From: Affinundibacterium baiyunense
GTDB taxonomy: Bacteria > Pseudomonadota > Gammaproteobacteria > Burkholderiales > Burkholderiaceae_D
Length of the DNA: 64,000 nucleotides
Assembly: GCF_018139645.1 (NCBI RefSeq)
Contig: NZ_JAGSPM010000002.1
Location: 186,001-250,000, forward strand
Direction of reading: 5' to 3'
Numbering within the stretch: the stretch's first letter is position 1; the number at the start of each line of letters is the position of its first letter. Shown here in pieces: positions 53,665 to 62,771 of the stretch. The position numbers and the translations under genes are program-made. The notes beneath the pieces were generated by a model that was not told the DNA's origin, ran no database searches, and saw only the letters and a program-made list of their open reading frames with translations.

Positions 53665-53864
53665 GTATAACGCGATTTAATTTGACAAGTTGAAAAGATA
53701 ACCGACTATCAAAAATCTGGCAATTTGTTTCTACCCTCTGAAAACCCGCATCAACCTTAGATGAATTTGCTTATGCTCTGTAAAAACTCGGTTTAAACAA
53801 ACCGACAAAAAGTGCAGACGATTTTTAAGAAAGTGGAATACGCAAACGACACATTTCAGCAGAC
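53665..53864 (-). repeat. Leader repeat R3 (promoter plus cassette junction)
   Basis: Full copy of the element also seen at 46619-46820. On the minus strand CGGTTTGTTTAAACCG followed by AGTTTTT looks like a terminator. Further on comes TTGCCA-N16-TTATCT, and the copy ends at GTTATAC where array B begins. No other gene lies in the 308-bp interval 53657-53964. Confidence 0.8.
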
Positions 53865-53964
53865 AGTGGCATGCTTTATCAACATAAACAAAAAAGCACG
53901 GCTTCTGTTCGATTTTTTTGCTACCTAACAGCGAATTGACGGGTAATGCGTGACACAACAATGC

Positions 53965-54339
53965 TCACCGCTTCTCTTCCATCAATCCAACTAAGTTGCC
54001 ATCTAGGTCGCGTACAAATCCTATCCATAGCGCGTGATCGGGCATTTGTGCTGCTAGTTGTGGCGAGCGTTCTACTTGAGCGCCGCGCTGGACGATTTCG
54101 TTGAAGACGTTTTCTATCTGGTTCACTTTAAAATACAAAACGGAATTCGCGCCGACAGCGCCTGCGCCTTGTGGTGTGCTGAGCATAATTCGCACCGAGC
54201 CTGCGCGCAGAAATGCTAAGGTTGGTGCGGGGCTGAATAAAAATTCCAGACCAAGCACGTCACGGTAAAACACTAAGGCCTGTGAAACATCGCTGACTGT
54301 GATGGCGATTTGGCCGATGTCAGATACTTTGTGTTCCAT
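53965..54339 (-). CDS. VOC-family (glyoxalase-like) protein
   Basis: A 124-residue protein with two VOC beta-alpha-beta-beta-beta modules. GQIAITVSDVSQALVFYRDV is the first strand-helix with the metal His position replaced by Gln, and ALWIGFVRDLDGNLVGLMEE the last. The family includes glyoxalases, dioxygenases and antibiotic-binding proteins. The specific reaction is unknown. It lies just upstream of leader R3 on the minus strand and appears to be normal chromosomal DNA. Confidence 0.85.
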   Translation of the reverse strand: MEHKVSDIGQIAITVSDVSQALVFYRDVLGLEFLFSPAPTLAFLRAGSVRIMLSTPQGAGAVGANSVLYFKVNQIENVFNEIVQRGAQVERSPQLAAQMPDHALWIGFVRDLDGNLVGLMEEKR

Positions 54340-54354
54340 CGCTCTCTCCTCTGG

Positions 54355-54396
54355 TTTTGCTCGATTTGTTTTGCTTGATTTGTTTTATTTGGTTTG
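54355..54396. repeat. Three 14-bp tandem repeats upstream of the VOC gene
   Basis: TTTTGCTCGATTTG, TTTTGCTTGATTTG and TTTTATTTGGTTTG stand head to tail at 54355-54368, 54369-54382 and 54383-54396, directly before the VOC start. Confidence 0.75.
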
Positions 54397-54423
54397 CTCG
54401 TTTAGTGCGCTTGCTTTGACTGT

Positions 54424-54885
54424 TCAGCTTGTACGTGCAAGCAAGCGGCAATACAAAGTTCGCCACATCGCGACTGTAATCACCAACGTTAAAACCATCC
54501 ACAAAGCCGCAATCGCATAGAAAATGGGATCGATATCTGGGCTTGCTGGCGTCTTGCAGTGATGTGATTTGCGTAGGCTACAACGCAATTGCACAGCTTG
54601 ATTAGCGGGTGGAATTTCATCTGCGACCAGCGCATTTTCTAACTTTAAAATCTGTCCATCTAATAGACGAAAAGTGGGGAAGAAGCGTGGTCTACCTGAT
54701 GATGGATGTGCTGGCCCTACATCGATTAAGATGGCATCAACCGTCTTTAATCTTCCGAAAACGTAGTCGGCATCATTTTGCCAAAAGGCGGTTGCCATCA
54801 TCACGCAGCCCAGCAAAAAAGGCAGCGGGCACAATAGTAGTACAAGTGAGCTAGTGCGTTTTTGATTAGTTTGACGATCGTGCAT
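54424..54885 (-). CDS. Membrane protein, DUF3592-like
   Basis: A 153-residue protein with two membrane segments: LVLLLCPLPFLLGCVMMATA near the start and YAIAALWMVLTLVITVAMW near the end. The middle part is periplasmic (RPRFFPTFRLLDGQILKLEN). The layout suggests DUF3592, a family of unknown function, but the match is loose. It is 22 bp downstream of the next minus-strand gene and may be co-transcribed. Confidence 0.6.
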   Translation of the reverse strand: MHDRQTNQKRTSSLVLLLCPLPFLLGCVMMATAFWQNDADYVFGRLKTVDAILIDVGPAHPSSGRPRFFPTFRLLDGQILKLENALVADEIPPANQAVQLRCSLRKSHHCKTPASPDIDPIFYAIAALWMVLTLVITVAMWRTLYCRLLARTS

Positions 54886-54907
54886 TGCTCATCCTCGTGA
54901 ATTAGAA

Positions 54908-55360
54908 TTACACAAAGTCTAGTTTCAAACTACCGCCAATCGACACCGCTTGCCATTGTGCGCTGAGTTCTAAAAGCTTGTTGCGGACGGCTTCAATATC
55001 ATTTTCATCTAATGCTAAAGGCGCACATTGCCGTGCATGGCAAGTCACTTGATATAGCGCCAGCATATCCGCTGCTTGGTTAGTCCAGCCAGACCAGCCG
55101 TCTGCCTGAAACACTTCTACCAAGCGCTCTACGCCGTCACTCTCGGCGTCGGCGTCCATTTGAAACGAGGCGGCTTCGCCATGCAAGATACGATTCACAA
55201 AACCGCGTTTGTGCAAGATGCTTTCGACACCGTAATGCACCATGTCATGCGGAATGATGCCTTGTCTTGGACAAGCAATCGTTTCTACCGAAACGCCGTC
55301 CAACACCACGTCCATCTGATCGTGTTTGCCCGAGCCTTTGGTAAAAATCAATTGCTTCAT
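54908..55360 (-). CDS. Conserved hypothetical protein
   Basis: A 150-residue cytoplasmic protein (QLIFTKGSGKHDQMDVVLDG, then CPRQGIIPHDMVHYGVESIL). The segment RQGIIPHDMVHYGVE looks strongly conserved in type but I assign no family. Its start codon overlaps the stop of the upstream membrane-protein gene (TAATG), so the two are translated together. Confidence 0.65.
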   Translation of the reverse strand: MKQLIFTKGSGKHDQMDVVLDGVSVETIACPRQGIIPHDMVHYGVESILHKRGFVNRILHGEAASFQMDADAESDGVERLVEVFQADGWSGWTNQAADMLALYQVTCHARQCAPLALDENDIEAVRNKLLELSAQWQAVSIGGSLKLDFV

Positions 55361-55701
55361 TATTCGAAATCAGTCTTTTGTGTAGCGGAAGCAGCAGTTT
55401 CTGCACTGTCTTTGTGGTGCTTTTGAATGCGTATCAGCACCCAAACAGTAGTTGGCAAACTAAGCAACATCGTTCCCCAAAAGCCACCACGCACGATTGG
55501 TGCTTGTAGATAATGTGCAGTGATTGCTCCGATCGCAAAGCCAGCCAATCCAGCCCAAGCAATCTTGCGTTTTTCATGCTGTGCGAATGCAGCTACACTT
55601 CTCTGACTACGTTGATATTCTCGCTCTTGCGATGCTGAGGAAATTAAAGCGTCTGCCGCTTGTTCTGCCTGAAATTTATCCATGCTTCCTAACTCCTTCA
55701 C
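55360..55701 (-). CDS. Small membrane protein
   Basis: A 113-residue protein with two membrane segments (IAWAGLAGFAIGAITAHYL and FWGTMLLSLPTTVWVLIRI) and charged ends. It begins at 55701, overlapping the HD-domain gene by four bases (ATGA), although an internal ATG at 55683 is possible. No family is recognised. The three genes from 56291 to 54908 seem coupled translationally. Confidence 0.65.
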   Translation of the reverse strand: MKELGSMDKFQAEQAADALISSASQEREYQRSQRSVAAFAQHEKRKIAWAGLAGFAIGAITAHYLQAPIVRGGFWGTMLLSLPTTVWVLIRIQKHHKDSAETAASATQKTDFE

Positions 55702-56291
55702 GCCTTAGCTGCGAAATGCGCGCGTGCAGCTTGTTCACAATACGCCCACAAAGCAGGTGATCCGCGTTCAATTGTCGGGCCATAGCGTTGTAGCACCATC
55801 TCTAAACTGACATTGTTTTCAGCCCAAGTACCGCCATTGGTGGCGACATTGATTAGCAAAGGTTGCACGCGATCTAGCGCTTTCGCAAACTTGGCATCGT
55901 CGGTGCTGGCAGCTTCGAATTCGCACCATAAATCATGTAGCTCGGCGGCTTGCGCTGCTGGCAATAAGCCAAACAAACGTTTAGCGGCTTGTTGCTCTTG
56001 TAGCGCTTGATCTTGTTGCGAAGCACCACTATGAATTGGCGTATCACCGACATCCACTTCAACAATGTCGTGAATCAACAGCATCTTGATGACCCGCATT
56101 AAATTGACGGGACTATGTGCGTGATCATGTAGCAGTAAGGCGTACATTGCCAAATGCCAAGAGTGTTCAGCGCTATTTTCTTTGCGGCTTTGATCTAATA
56201 AAGGTGATTGCCGTATCACCGATTTTAGGCGATCAATCTCACGCAAAAAATTGAGTTGCTGCAGCATGGGATTGGTTTGCATGACAATCAT
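55698..56291 (-). CDS. HD-domain hydrolase (YfbR/HDDC2 type)
   Basis: A 197-residue metal-dependent phosphohydrolase. ENSAEHSWHLA gives the first His, and LLIHDIVEVDVGD the HD pair, then the ALDRVQPLLIN segment with the last Asp. The order matches the 5'-nucleotidase-like HD family acting on deoxynucleoside monophosphates. ATGs at 56291 and 56282 are both possible. It lies 23 bp after the sterol-desaturase-family gene on the same strand. Confidence 0.88.
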   Translation of the reverse strand: MIVMQTNPMLQQLNFLREIDRLKSVIRQSPLLDQSRKENSAEHSWHLAMYALLLHDHAHSPVNLMRVIKMLLIHDIVEVDVGDTPIHSGASQQDQALQEQQAAKRLFGLLPAAQAAELHDLWCEFEAASTDDAKFAKALDRVQPLLINVATNGGTWAENNVSLEMVLQRYGPTIERGSPALWAYCEQAARAHFAAKA

Positions 56292-56314
56292 CTGGCTTTC
56301 ACATAGTAATAGTT

Positions 56315-57583
56315 TTATTCTTGGTCGGTAGCACGCACACCCGCTTTACCAGCATCGCGTTTGCGACGTTGTGAACGTAGACGTGCCGCGGTGCCTGCGC
56401 GATATGGATCAACATGAAAAGGAAAACGCTGTTGTGCAGTAAATCCATCTGGCATGTAATCACCAAATACACCATAGTTTTTGGGGAAGCCAGTTTGTCC
56501 TTTAATCGCGCTTCCAAACAAATAATCAATAAACGAGAAATGCGCCGCATAGTTCTTATCGATAGCGATCTCGTCTGACGAATGATGCCAATGATGAAAA
56601 TCTGGCGTCACGATCACATATTTGAGCGGTCCCCAAGGAAGATGCACATTGGCATGATTAAATACTGCTTGGAATCCAACGACGATGATGTAGACATCCA
56701 TCACGGTTTTTTCAAAACCGAAAACGTATAAACTACCTAAAACCAAAACGCGCGTGACGATCAATTCCAAAATATGCATACGTGAACCCGCTAACCAATC
56801 CATCGTCTTAGTGCTGTGATGCACCGCATGGAATCGCCACAAAAACGGGACTTCGTGATAAGCGCGATGCGTCCAATACTGCGCCAGATCAGCAACAAAA
56901 ATACACAGAATCAGTTGCAGTACAAAAGGAATAGCCTGTACTAATTCTTGCAGCGCTGGAATCGCAATCCAACCAAAAATCTTGTGTATCAAGAAGTTGA
57001 CCGTCAATAAGGCTAGGCCAATAATGAAATGATTGACCGCAAAATGCACCAAATCGGTTTGCCATTCTTTTCTAAAAATCGGTTGACCACGATATAAAGG
57101 GAAAAGCTTTTCTAAGCCGACAAAAATCAAAGTCGAACCTAACAAATCCAAGATAAACCAATCCAAGCCGATATACGGCGTGTGATCTGGAAAATCGTCA
57201 ACTGGCACGTGTGATCCGCCTAGTAAGACACTAATTAATACCAGCAAACCCGCGACAGCATTAATGCTGCGAGCACGGTTCAAAATCAAATTCACCAAGC
57301 TAATCGATCCAGACAACACCAAGGCGGCGAACATCAAATGACGAATCAAATCAGGGGAATACTGACGCCGTAACTCTGGCGTCGTCAAATACTGTGGAAA
57401 ATGAAATGCCAACACACCGAGCAGGCACAAAATCGCTAATCCTAATGCCCATACGCCACTAACAATGCCATAGCCTTTTTTGAGTTCACCATCGGCAGCC
57501 ATCAATTTTGCGGTGTCTTTCGCAGCGCTTGCAATGGCGGCGACGGGCGTGGGTAACTTATCTTGATTCAATTTATCTGTCAT
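56315..57583 (-). CDS. Sterol desaturase / fatty acid hydroxylase family protein
   Basis: A 422-residue integral membrane protein with about seven membrane segments. The di-iron His clusters are HRAYHE, HAVHHS and HHWHH with a further His (NHANVH), which match the fatty-acid-hydroxylase superfamily. The N-terminal 110 residues add an extra hydrophobic part. The C-terminal tail is basic. Possible substrates are hopanoid or fatty acyl chains. It is the first gene of a minus-strand row that continues with the HD hydrolase. Confidence 0.9.
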   Translation of the reverse strand: MTDKLNQDKLPTPVAAIASAAKDTAKLMAADGELKKGYGIVSGVWALGLAILCLLGVLAFHFPQYLTTPELRRQYSPDLIRHLMFAALVLSGSISLVNLILNRARSINAVAGLLVLISVLLGGSHVPVDDFPDHTPYIGLDWFILDLLGSTLIFVGLEKLFPLYRGQPIFRKEWQTDLVHFAVNHFIIGLALLTVNFLIHKIFGWIAIPALQELVQAIPFVLQLILCIFVADLAQYWTHRAYHEVPFLWRFHAVHHSTKTMDWLAGSRMHILELIVTRVLVLGSLYVFGFEKTVMDVYIIVVGFQAVFNHANVHLPWGPLKYVIVTPDFHHWHHSSDEIAIDKNYAAHFSFIDYLFGSAIKGQTGFPKNYGVFGDYMPDGFTAQQRFPFHVDPYRAGTAARLRSQRRKRDAGKAGVRATDQE

Positions 57584-57771
57584 AGAAGCGGAATTGAAAA
57601 TACGAGATGCATAGTAGAAAAAATGCGCGATCAGTTGGCGGCGAATGACACCAGTATGCGCAGACGGCTATGGTAAGACATTTTTTGCAATTTGCACATT
57701 ATCAAGATTTACGAAAAAACCTTGGTCGCAACAATTATTTAGCGCGGACAAAATTTTATAGAGACGCTTAT

Positions 57772-58605
57772 TCAATTAACGATCAGTCTAGCTCGACCAG
57801 AAACACGAATTGAACTACCAAATTCAGCACTAAAGTCAGCGGCAATACGAGAACGCATGCCCATATCCTCACCTTGCACAAGATCGATGTGACCAGCATG
57901 AGGCCAATCTAAATCACGCAAATAACCGGCAAATGCTGCGCTAGCAGCACCAGTTGCTGGATCTTCTAACACCCCACCAGAAGCAAACGCATTGCGCGTG
58001 TGGAACAACTGATTGCTCTCTGCAAACACAAATAAAATCGTCACCAATGCTTCGCGATTCATCCAAACACGACCAGCCGACAAATCGTAATGCATCGCAC
58101 TCAATGCCGATCGCGACTTCAACGCCAATACCAAATGATCTGCGCCACCATGAATGCGCGCTGGTGGAATCCGTGGATCGAGATCCGTTTCGTGATAGCC
58201 AAACATCGCAAATGCTTCAGCAACTAATTGCGGCGAAGCGACCATGCTACGCGTTGGTGGCGATTGTAGTGCGGCAGAAATTCGCCCCGCTTCTGATTTG
58301 CCCTCGACCGTAATCACTGCCTGATTCAACTGTAGAGAAAATACGCCATTACCTTGTTGCAATGCCAGTGCCGCCCCGAGCGCAATCGTCGCATGACCAC
58401 AGAATGGCACTTCAGATTCTGGAGAAAAGTAGCGAACACGCCAATCTGTACCGATTGGCACTGCAAATACGGTTTCAGAAAATCCAACCGCAGCCGCGAT
58501 TTTCTGCATCTCGCTATCGCTTGGAAATTGTTCGGTGATACATACACCTGCAGGATTTCCCCCAGTTTCACCGTCAGAAAAAGCAGCGATTTTTTGAACT
58601 TGCAT
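57772..58605 (-). CDS. PhzF-family isomerase
   Basis: A 277-residue protein. The start QVQKIAAFSDGETGGNPAGV includes the family's GGNPAGV. The catalytic Glu is in GFSETVFAV. FCGHATIALG and DPATGAASAAFAGYL complete the two matching halves. PhzF-like enzymes isomerise small acids; only some make phenazines, and no phenazine genes are nearby. The ATG at 58698 is in frame, but AGGAG six bases before 58605 supports the shorter form. Confidence 0.9.
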   Translation of the reverse strand: MQVQKIAAFSDGETGGNPAGVCITEQFPSDSEMQKIAAAVGFSETVFAVPIGTDWRVRYFSPESEVPFCGHATIALGAALALQQGNGVFSLQLNQAVITVEGKSEAGRISAALQSPPTRSMVASPQLVAEAFAMFGYHETDLDPRIPPARIHGGADHLVLALKSRSALSAMHYDLSAGRVWMNREALVTILFVFAESNQLFHTRNAFASGGVLEDPATGAASAAFAGYLRDLDWPHAGHIDLVQGEDMGMRSRIAADFSAEFGSSIRVSGRARLIVN

Positions 58606-58699
58606 CCTTACTCCTGATCTTGAACATGCGAGTGATGATAATCGATTTGCACATTCGACTAAAAGATCGAGTTTCTCATAACAAATTGAAGCTGCCAAA

Positions 58700-59161
58700 T
58701 TATTTCAAGCTAGCACGATAACGGTTTGCATATTCATCCGCAGCAAGATGAAACGCACGCTGATCCTTACCAATCGCATCCAAGAATTGACTAAATAAGT
58801 CGAGCAAGATGTCGAGATTATGTTCATCGTCTTCAGACAGCGTTTCTGCCCAAACCCAATCTATCATTTTGGATCGGACCGCACGCTCACGTGGATATGA
58901 GTCACCAAAAAATGTCATACAAGCTGCGGTGATATCGGCAGCATCTGTTAAACCAATTCTTCGTAAAGCAATAAGCGCTTCTGGTGCCAATACGCCAGTT
59001 GAGTTAGAGAAAAACTGTGGAAACGCGCCATTCACTACTTCGGATACTAGCCAATGTGCAGCATATAAATCGCCAACAGCTTGCGGCAATTGGGTAAATT
59101 GTGTCAAAAAAGTTTCGGGATTGGTGTAAATATCGATCTGGTCCCAAATAGGCTCGAGCAA
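58700..59161 (-). CDS. DUF4375/DMP19-like protein, start uncertain
   Basis: A 153-residue protein with the family-like core GDLYAAHWLVSEVVNGAFPQ and FSNSTGVLAPEALIALRRIG. The family motif continues upstream of the TTG at 59161 (TASYWDL), but a TAG blocks it a few codons further. So the annotated start may be wrong or the N-terminus lost. Function unknown. It lies two bases before the alternative start of the PhzF gene, downstream of nothing else. Confidence 0.65.
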   Translation of the reverse strand: MLEPIWDQIDIYTNPETFLTQFTQLPQAVGDLYAAHWLVSEVVNGAFPQFFSNSTGVLAPEALIALRRIGLTDAADITAACMTFFGDSYPRERAVRSKMIDWVWAETLSEDDEHNLDILLDLFSQFLDAIGKDQRAFHLAADEYANRYRASLK

Positions 59162-59300
59162 ATCCCAGTAGCTTGCTGTGTCCTACACATTGCTCACCAG
59201 AGCCTCCTACAAGTAGATGCCGTGAACATGACACTGATTGTCGGTAGGGTCATCAAATAGTAAGTCACGCTGCGACACCAAGTAAACGCTAATCCTAGTT

Positions 59301-59759
59301 TCATGGAATGCGTTTCAATTGCACCAGTTTGCTATTCCAAGCTGCGATCGCCGATTTATCATCTACACCAGTGACGGTAATATTTACTAAGATGCCCTTG
59401 CGCACATAACTGATCGAGGCAAATGAGGGAGCATCAGCTTTGGCATTGATATGTACCGCTTTATCAGGGTCATTATTTACTGCGGTAAATGTCGTACCTG
59501 GTGGATTACTCATTTTTCGGTACATCTCAACTGATGGGGCTGGATTAGCACCTGCATCGATCCAGATTTTTGGCCCATCTGAACTATACACACAAGCCTT
59601 TCCCAATATTCCGCGCTCTGGCACGCCCGCTTTAAAAGGATGCCCGAAATGCTTAGACAAATACTCAGGCTCAAATGGGCATTGTGCAGCGGACGGTGTC
59701 TGTGCCGCAGCATAAGCAGCGCAATTTATTAGTGCGGTAAAAACCAAGATATGCTTCAT
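59301..59759 (-). CDS. Small exported protein
   Basis: A 152-residue protein with a signal peptide (HILVFTALINCAAYAAAQ). The mature part has two Cys (CPFEPEYLSKHFGHPFKAGV and KACVYSSDG), which may form a disulfide, and ends in a mixed alpha/beta stretch. No family is recognised. The ATG at 59759 is preferred over 59780 because an AAGGAG lies ten bases ahead. Confidence 0.7.
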   Translation of the reverse strand: MKHILVFTALINCAAYAAAQTPSAAQCPFEPEYLSKHFGHPFKAGVPERGILGKACVYSSDGPKIWIDAGANPAPSVEMYRKMSNPPGTTFTAVNNDPDKAVHINAKADAPSFASISYVRKGILVNITVTGVDDKSAIAAWNSKLVQLKRIP

Positions 59760-59812
59760 CACTTTGATTCTCCTTTTCATTTAGCTGATCTAGTTGAAAC
59801 GCTTTAGTTTGG

Positions 59813-60214
59813 TCATTGCAAAATATAGTTTTCAAGTGCGGGAATACTGTGCAAACGAATCTGTGTGTTGACCTGCTGAATCATTTCCTCAGTATTCGAG
59901 GAAGGCCACACCGTCCAGAATTTCTCCATTTGATTCTCAATAAGACGATGCTGAAAGTTGGATAGGCTTAGAGCTTGATCTAAACTACTGATGGCAAATG
60001 CTTGTTCGGCAGGTTTGACACCCGCATAAGAAACGATTTGAAATACCGTTCGCTTCGTGCCAACCTGCGGTATCTTCCTTAGGTTTATACATAGATAAAA
60101 CCTCGAACCCGTTGGACATTGCGTGAACCACGCTCCTTTTCGTTTGAATCCAAGGTCGACTAACATCTGGGCAACCCCAGACAAAATGCGCTTAAAATTC
60201 TCGGCAGAGCTCAT
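59813..60214 (-). CDS. DUF4304-like protein
   Basis: A 133-residue protein. MLVDLGFKRKGAWFTQCPT then SRFYLCINLRK resembles DUF4304, where a Gly-Phe-Lys-Arg start precedes a strand with INFQ-like residues. The resemblance is from memory. The start at 60214 (MSSAENF) is preferred over 60244 because the extra ten residues look untranslated. Function unknown. Confidence 0.6.
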   Translation of the reverse strand: MSSAENFKRILSGVAQMLVDLGFKRKGAWFTQCPTGSRFYLCINLRKIPQVGTKRTVFQIVSYAGVKPAEQAFAISSLDQALSLSNFQHRLIENQMEKFWTVWPSSNTEEMIQQVNTQIRLHSIPALENYILQ

Positions 60215-60493
60215 ACCTTGCAGTCTCAAACGGTTAAGTAACAATTACACGACAGTAGGCTAAATACCGATGTTGGTTCGATTGCTTGAATGCCAAATTG
60301 AGTCCTTAATTGACGGCTCAATTTTGACATAAGCCAAACCACATCGCGATTTTAATGCGTAAATATATACTTCAAAACGAAAATAATCTATGCATGCTAT
60401 CGATTAATTGTTAGTAAGCGCTTGAAAGCTTGGCACGGTAGTACCACGCATTGCGCCCGCGGCAGGAAGCTGCCACAAGCGCAAAGAGAAATT

Positions 60494-62026
60494 TCAGTTT
60501 TTCTTGGCAAAAAACTTCTCACCTAAATTCAAACCGACCACCTTACCGTCTTTCATCACGTAAGTCAGAATCTGGCCACGTCCTAACAACTCGGTTCTAA
60601 ATGCGTGCTCGTCTGCTTTATAAACTTCGGTATCTGCTTCGGCAATCCCCATCTTGAGTATCAGTTGATTGTCTTTAATCTGGCACTGCAAGCTTCCCAA
60701 CTCGTTCTCAAAAATTCCTGCGTAAGTGCTCATAGGCAGAGGTAATGGCAATTGTCGCGCTGCGCGTTTTTGCCTTTCGGCGAGCTGTGCTTGCAGCATC
60801 TTTGCATAGTTGCTTTGAAGCTTAGTCTCCGCTTCTAGTCGCTTTGTCTCATGCTCAGGTTCATTCAGTAAACTAGCGTAGATCACATCAACAATATGTT
60901 GATTCATCATGCTGGAGAGTGTCCCACCATTGCTCAAAACCACGACGCCAAAGCCACGCTCCGGCATCATCGACATGTGCGCGCTATAACCAGTGAAACC
61001 ACCTGGGCGCAAATAGACTTTTTGTCCTTTATATTCGGCGATATCCCAACCGAGTGACCAACCCACACGTTTCATACCTGCGACGGTACGATTTTGCGTG
61101 GCGGTTTGTTTCCAAGCATCTGCCACCAGTTCTGGCGGGAAAATCGCTTTTCCCTGCCATTGGCCTTGTTGCAGATGGACGCCCAACCACGCAGCTAAAT
61201 CATTTGCACTGCTATAAGTGCCGCCAGCGGCGTGCATGTTTTTATCAACTTTTTTCGCCTTACTCACCATAAACGCATCGCCAAAGAATTCATGTCCTTG
61301 CGCGATTTTTTGCGGATCTAGTTGCGTCAAACGATTTGCGCTATTACGCATATTCAAAGGGCGAAAGATCGATGCATCGACCAAATCTTGCCAAGCTTTT
61401 CCGGTGAGATGTTCGAGAATATAACCAGCAAGCACCGGACCTAGATTGGAATACTCAAAGTTATTTCCAGCAGCGGAGGCGGGATGATGCGACAAGAGTG
61501 CTAATAACTCCGAGCTCGATTGAAACTCGCCGGTAAAGGCGGTGCGATAAGTCACCGGACCATCACCACTAATGCCATGCGTGTGATTCAGTAAGCGCTC
61601 GAGCGTCACTTGTTCTGCACTCACGCTAGGATGAAAACGCAAAGTCGGCATCAATTTTTGTACCGGCGTTGTCATTAAATGCGGATGGGTACGTGCCAGA
61701 TCAGAACTGATATGGGCGGTAAAAGCTTTGGTACTGGAAGCGATATAAAATGGCGTGTCTGGTGTGACCGTAACACTACCACCAATCTGGGTTGTACCAA
61801 ATCCCTTAGAAAAAATCACTTTGCCATTCGAAACCACCGCTACTGCTAATCCAGGTGAGAATTGTTTGATCAGCTTGGGATTGAGAGAGCGTTCTAGACT
61901 TTCTGTTTCGCTAGACTTGGGCGCTAATGCTGAGTTTGTGGACTCAATAGGTGTTGCCGCAAGTACCGAACTCGGTGTAATGCTACTAGCTGCCATTACA
62001 AACAACATTTTTTGTAGATGATTCAT
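60494..62026 (-). CDS. Serine hydrolase of the beta-lactamase/esterase family
   Basis: A 510-residue exported protein. The signal peptide ends near SSVLAATP. The class C-type motifs are SxxK in IASSTKAF and YxN in YSNLGPV. A third motif appears as RPGGFTGY. After the hydrolase domain (to about residue 390) there is a helical linker and a beta domain (LPMSTYAGIFENELGSLQC). The start at 62026 has GAGG eight bases ahead. Such proteins include esterases, D-aminopeptidases and penicillin-binding-like enzymes; antibiotic hydrolysis is not implied. Confidence 0.9.
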   Translation of the reverse strand: MNHLQKMLFVMAASSITPSSVLAATPIESTNSALAPKSSETESLERSLNPKLIKQFSPGLAVAVVSNGKVIFSKGFGTTQIGGSVTVTPDTPFYIASSTKAFTAHISSDLARTHPHLMTTPVQKLMPTLRFHPSVSAEQVTLERLLNHTHGISGDGPVTYRTAFTGEFQSSSELLALLSHHPASAAGNNFEYSNLGPVLAGYILEHLTGKAWQDLVDASIFRPLNMRNSANRLTQLDPQKIAQGHEFFGDAFMVSKAKKVDKNMHAAGGTYSSANDLAAWLGVHLQQGQWQGKAIFPPELVADAWKQTATQNRTVAGMKRVGWSLGWDIAEYKGQKVYLRPGGFTGYSAHMSMMPERGFGVVVLSNGGTLSSMMNQHIVDVIYASLLNEPEHETKRLEAETKLQSNYAKMLQAQLAERQKRAARQLPLPLPMSTYAGIFENELGSLQCQIKDNQLILKMGIAEADTEVYKADEHAFRTELLGRGQILTYVMKDGKVVGLNLGEKFFAKKN

Positions 62027-62213
62027 TTCTTTTTCCTCTCGTATGAACATGAAAAAAATAGATTTTCATGCGACGTTCGGCATAACTACATCTGTTTAAC
62101 TAATGTCATGCCGGATATCAAAGAAATTGAATCGTAATCGCTGTGTGTAGTGGCGTCAGCGCAAAACCGACGAACTGCATTTTTCGATGAATAGACTGCA
62201 AAAGAGACGAAAT

Positions 62214-62618
62214 TTAACTCGGTTCTGGTCGACTAAGTAAAAACACCGCAACGGCCAAGAAAAGTAATGCGACAGCGCCCAGAACCCAGAGATTATTCAC
62301 GCGCAATAACATCAATGCGTAACTCACTATGAGCATCAATACCGCAATGATTTTGCTTTTTCGGGAAACGCTTTTATTGGTCTCCCAATCGCGCAACATT
62401 TTGCCAAACACCGCGTGGCTATGCAGCCATTGATGCAAGCGCGGTGAGCTTTTTGCGGACAACCAAGCAGCCAATAACAGAAATGGCACGGTTGGCAATC
62501 CCGGAACAAAGATACCGATGATTGCCAACATTAGGCAGAGGCAAGCCAAAAATACGATTAATAAGCGCAAGTATCGCAAGGTCGCTTCCCTATTTTTTAT
62601 GCGCGAGATCTTAGGCAA
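62214..62618 (-). CDS. DUF454-family (YbaN-like) membrane protein
   Basis: A 134-residue protein with three to four membrane segments. The family signature LAIIGIFVPGLPTVPFLLLA, SPRLHQWLHSHAVFGKMLRD and the basic SVSRKSKI turn are all present. Function is unknown throughout the family. It is a single gene with no clear operon partners. Confidence 0.88.
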   Translation of the reverse strand: MPKISRIKNREATLRYLRLLIVFLACLCLMLAIIGIFVPGLPTVPFLLLAAWLSAKSSPRLHQWLHSHAVFGKMLRDWETNKSVSRKSKIIAVLMLIVSYALMLLRVNNLWVLGAVALLFLAVAVFLLSRPEPS

Positions 62619-62771
62619 AATTGCTGATCACTGAAATCAATCAAATCAGTTTAGTCTAGATCCTAACGCTATCCATTTCGCCAGCAGTAGGAGCAAGAGA
62701 ACTACGCAAGAAAACGAATAATAGCGCAAGGCGCAACAACATCCGAACGTTCATGGCAAGCCTTCAGCGTG

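Noticed and set aside
46619-53864. CRISPR array
   Set aside because: The three leader repeats are far apart, about 200 bp long, and not spacer-separated short repeats.
53731-53961. 76-aa minus-strand frame within leader R3
   Set aside because: It lies over the repeat and terminator; the parallel leader R1 does not keep the frame.
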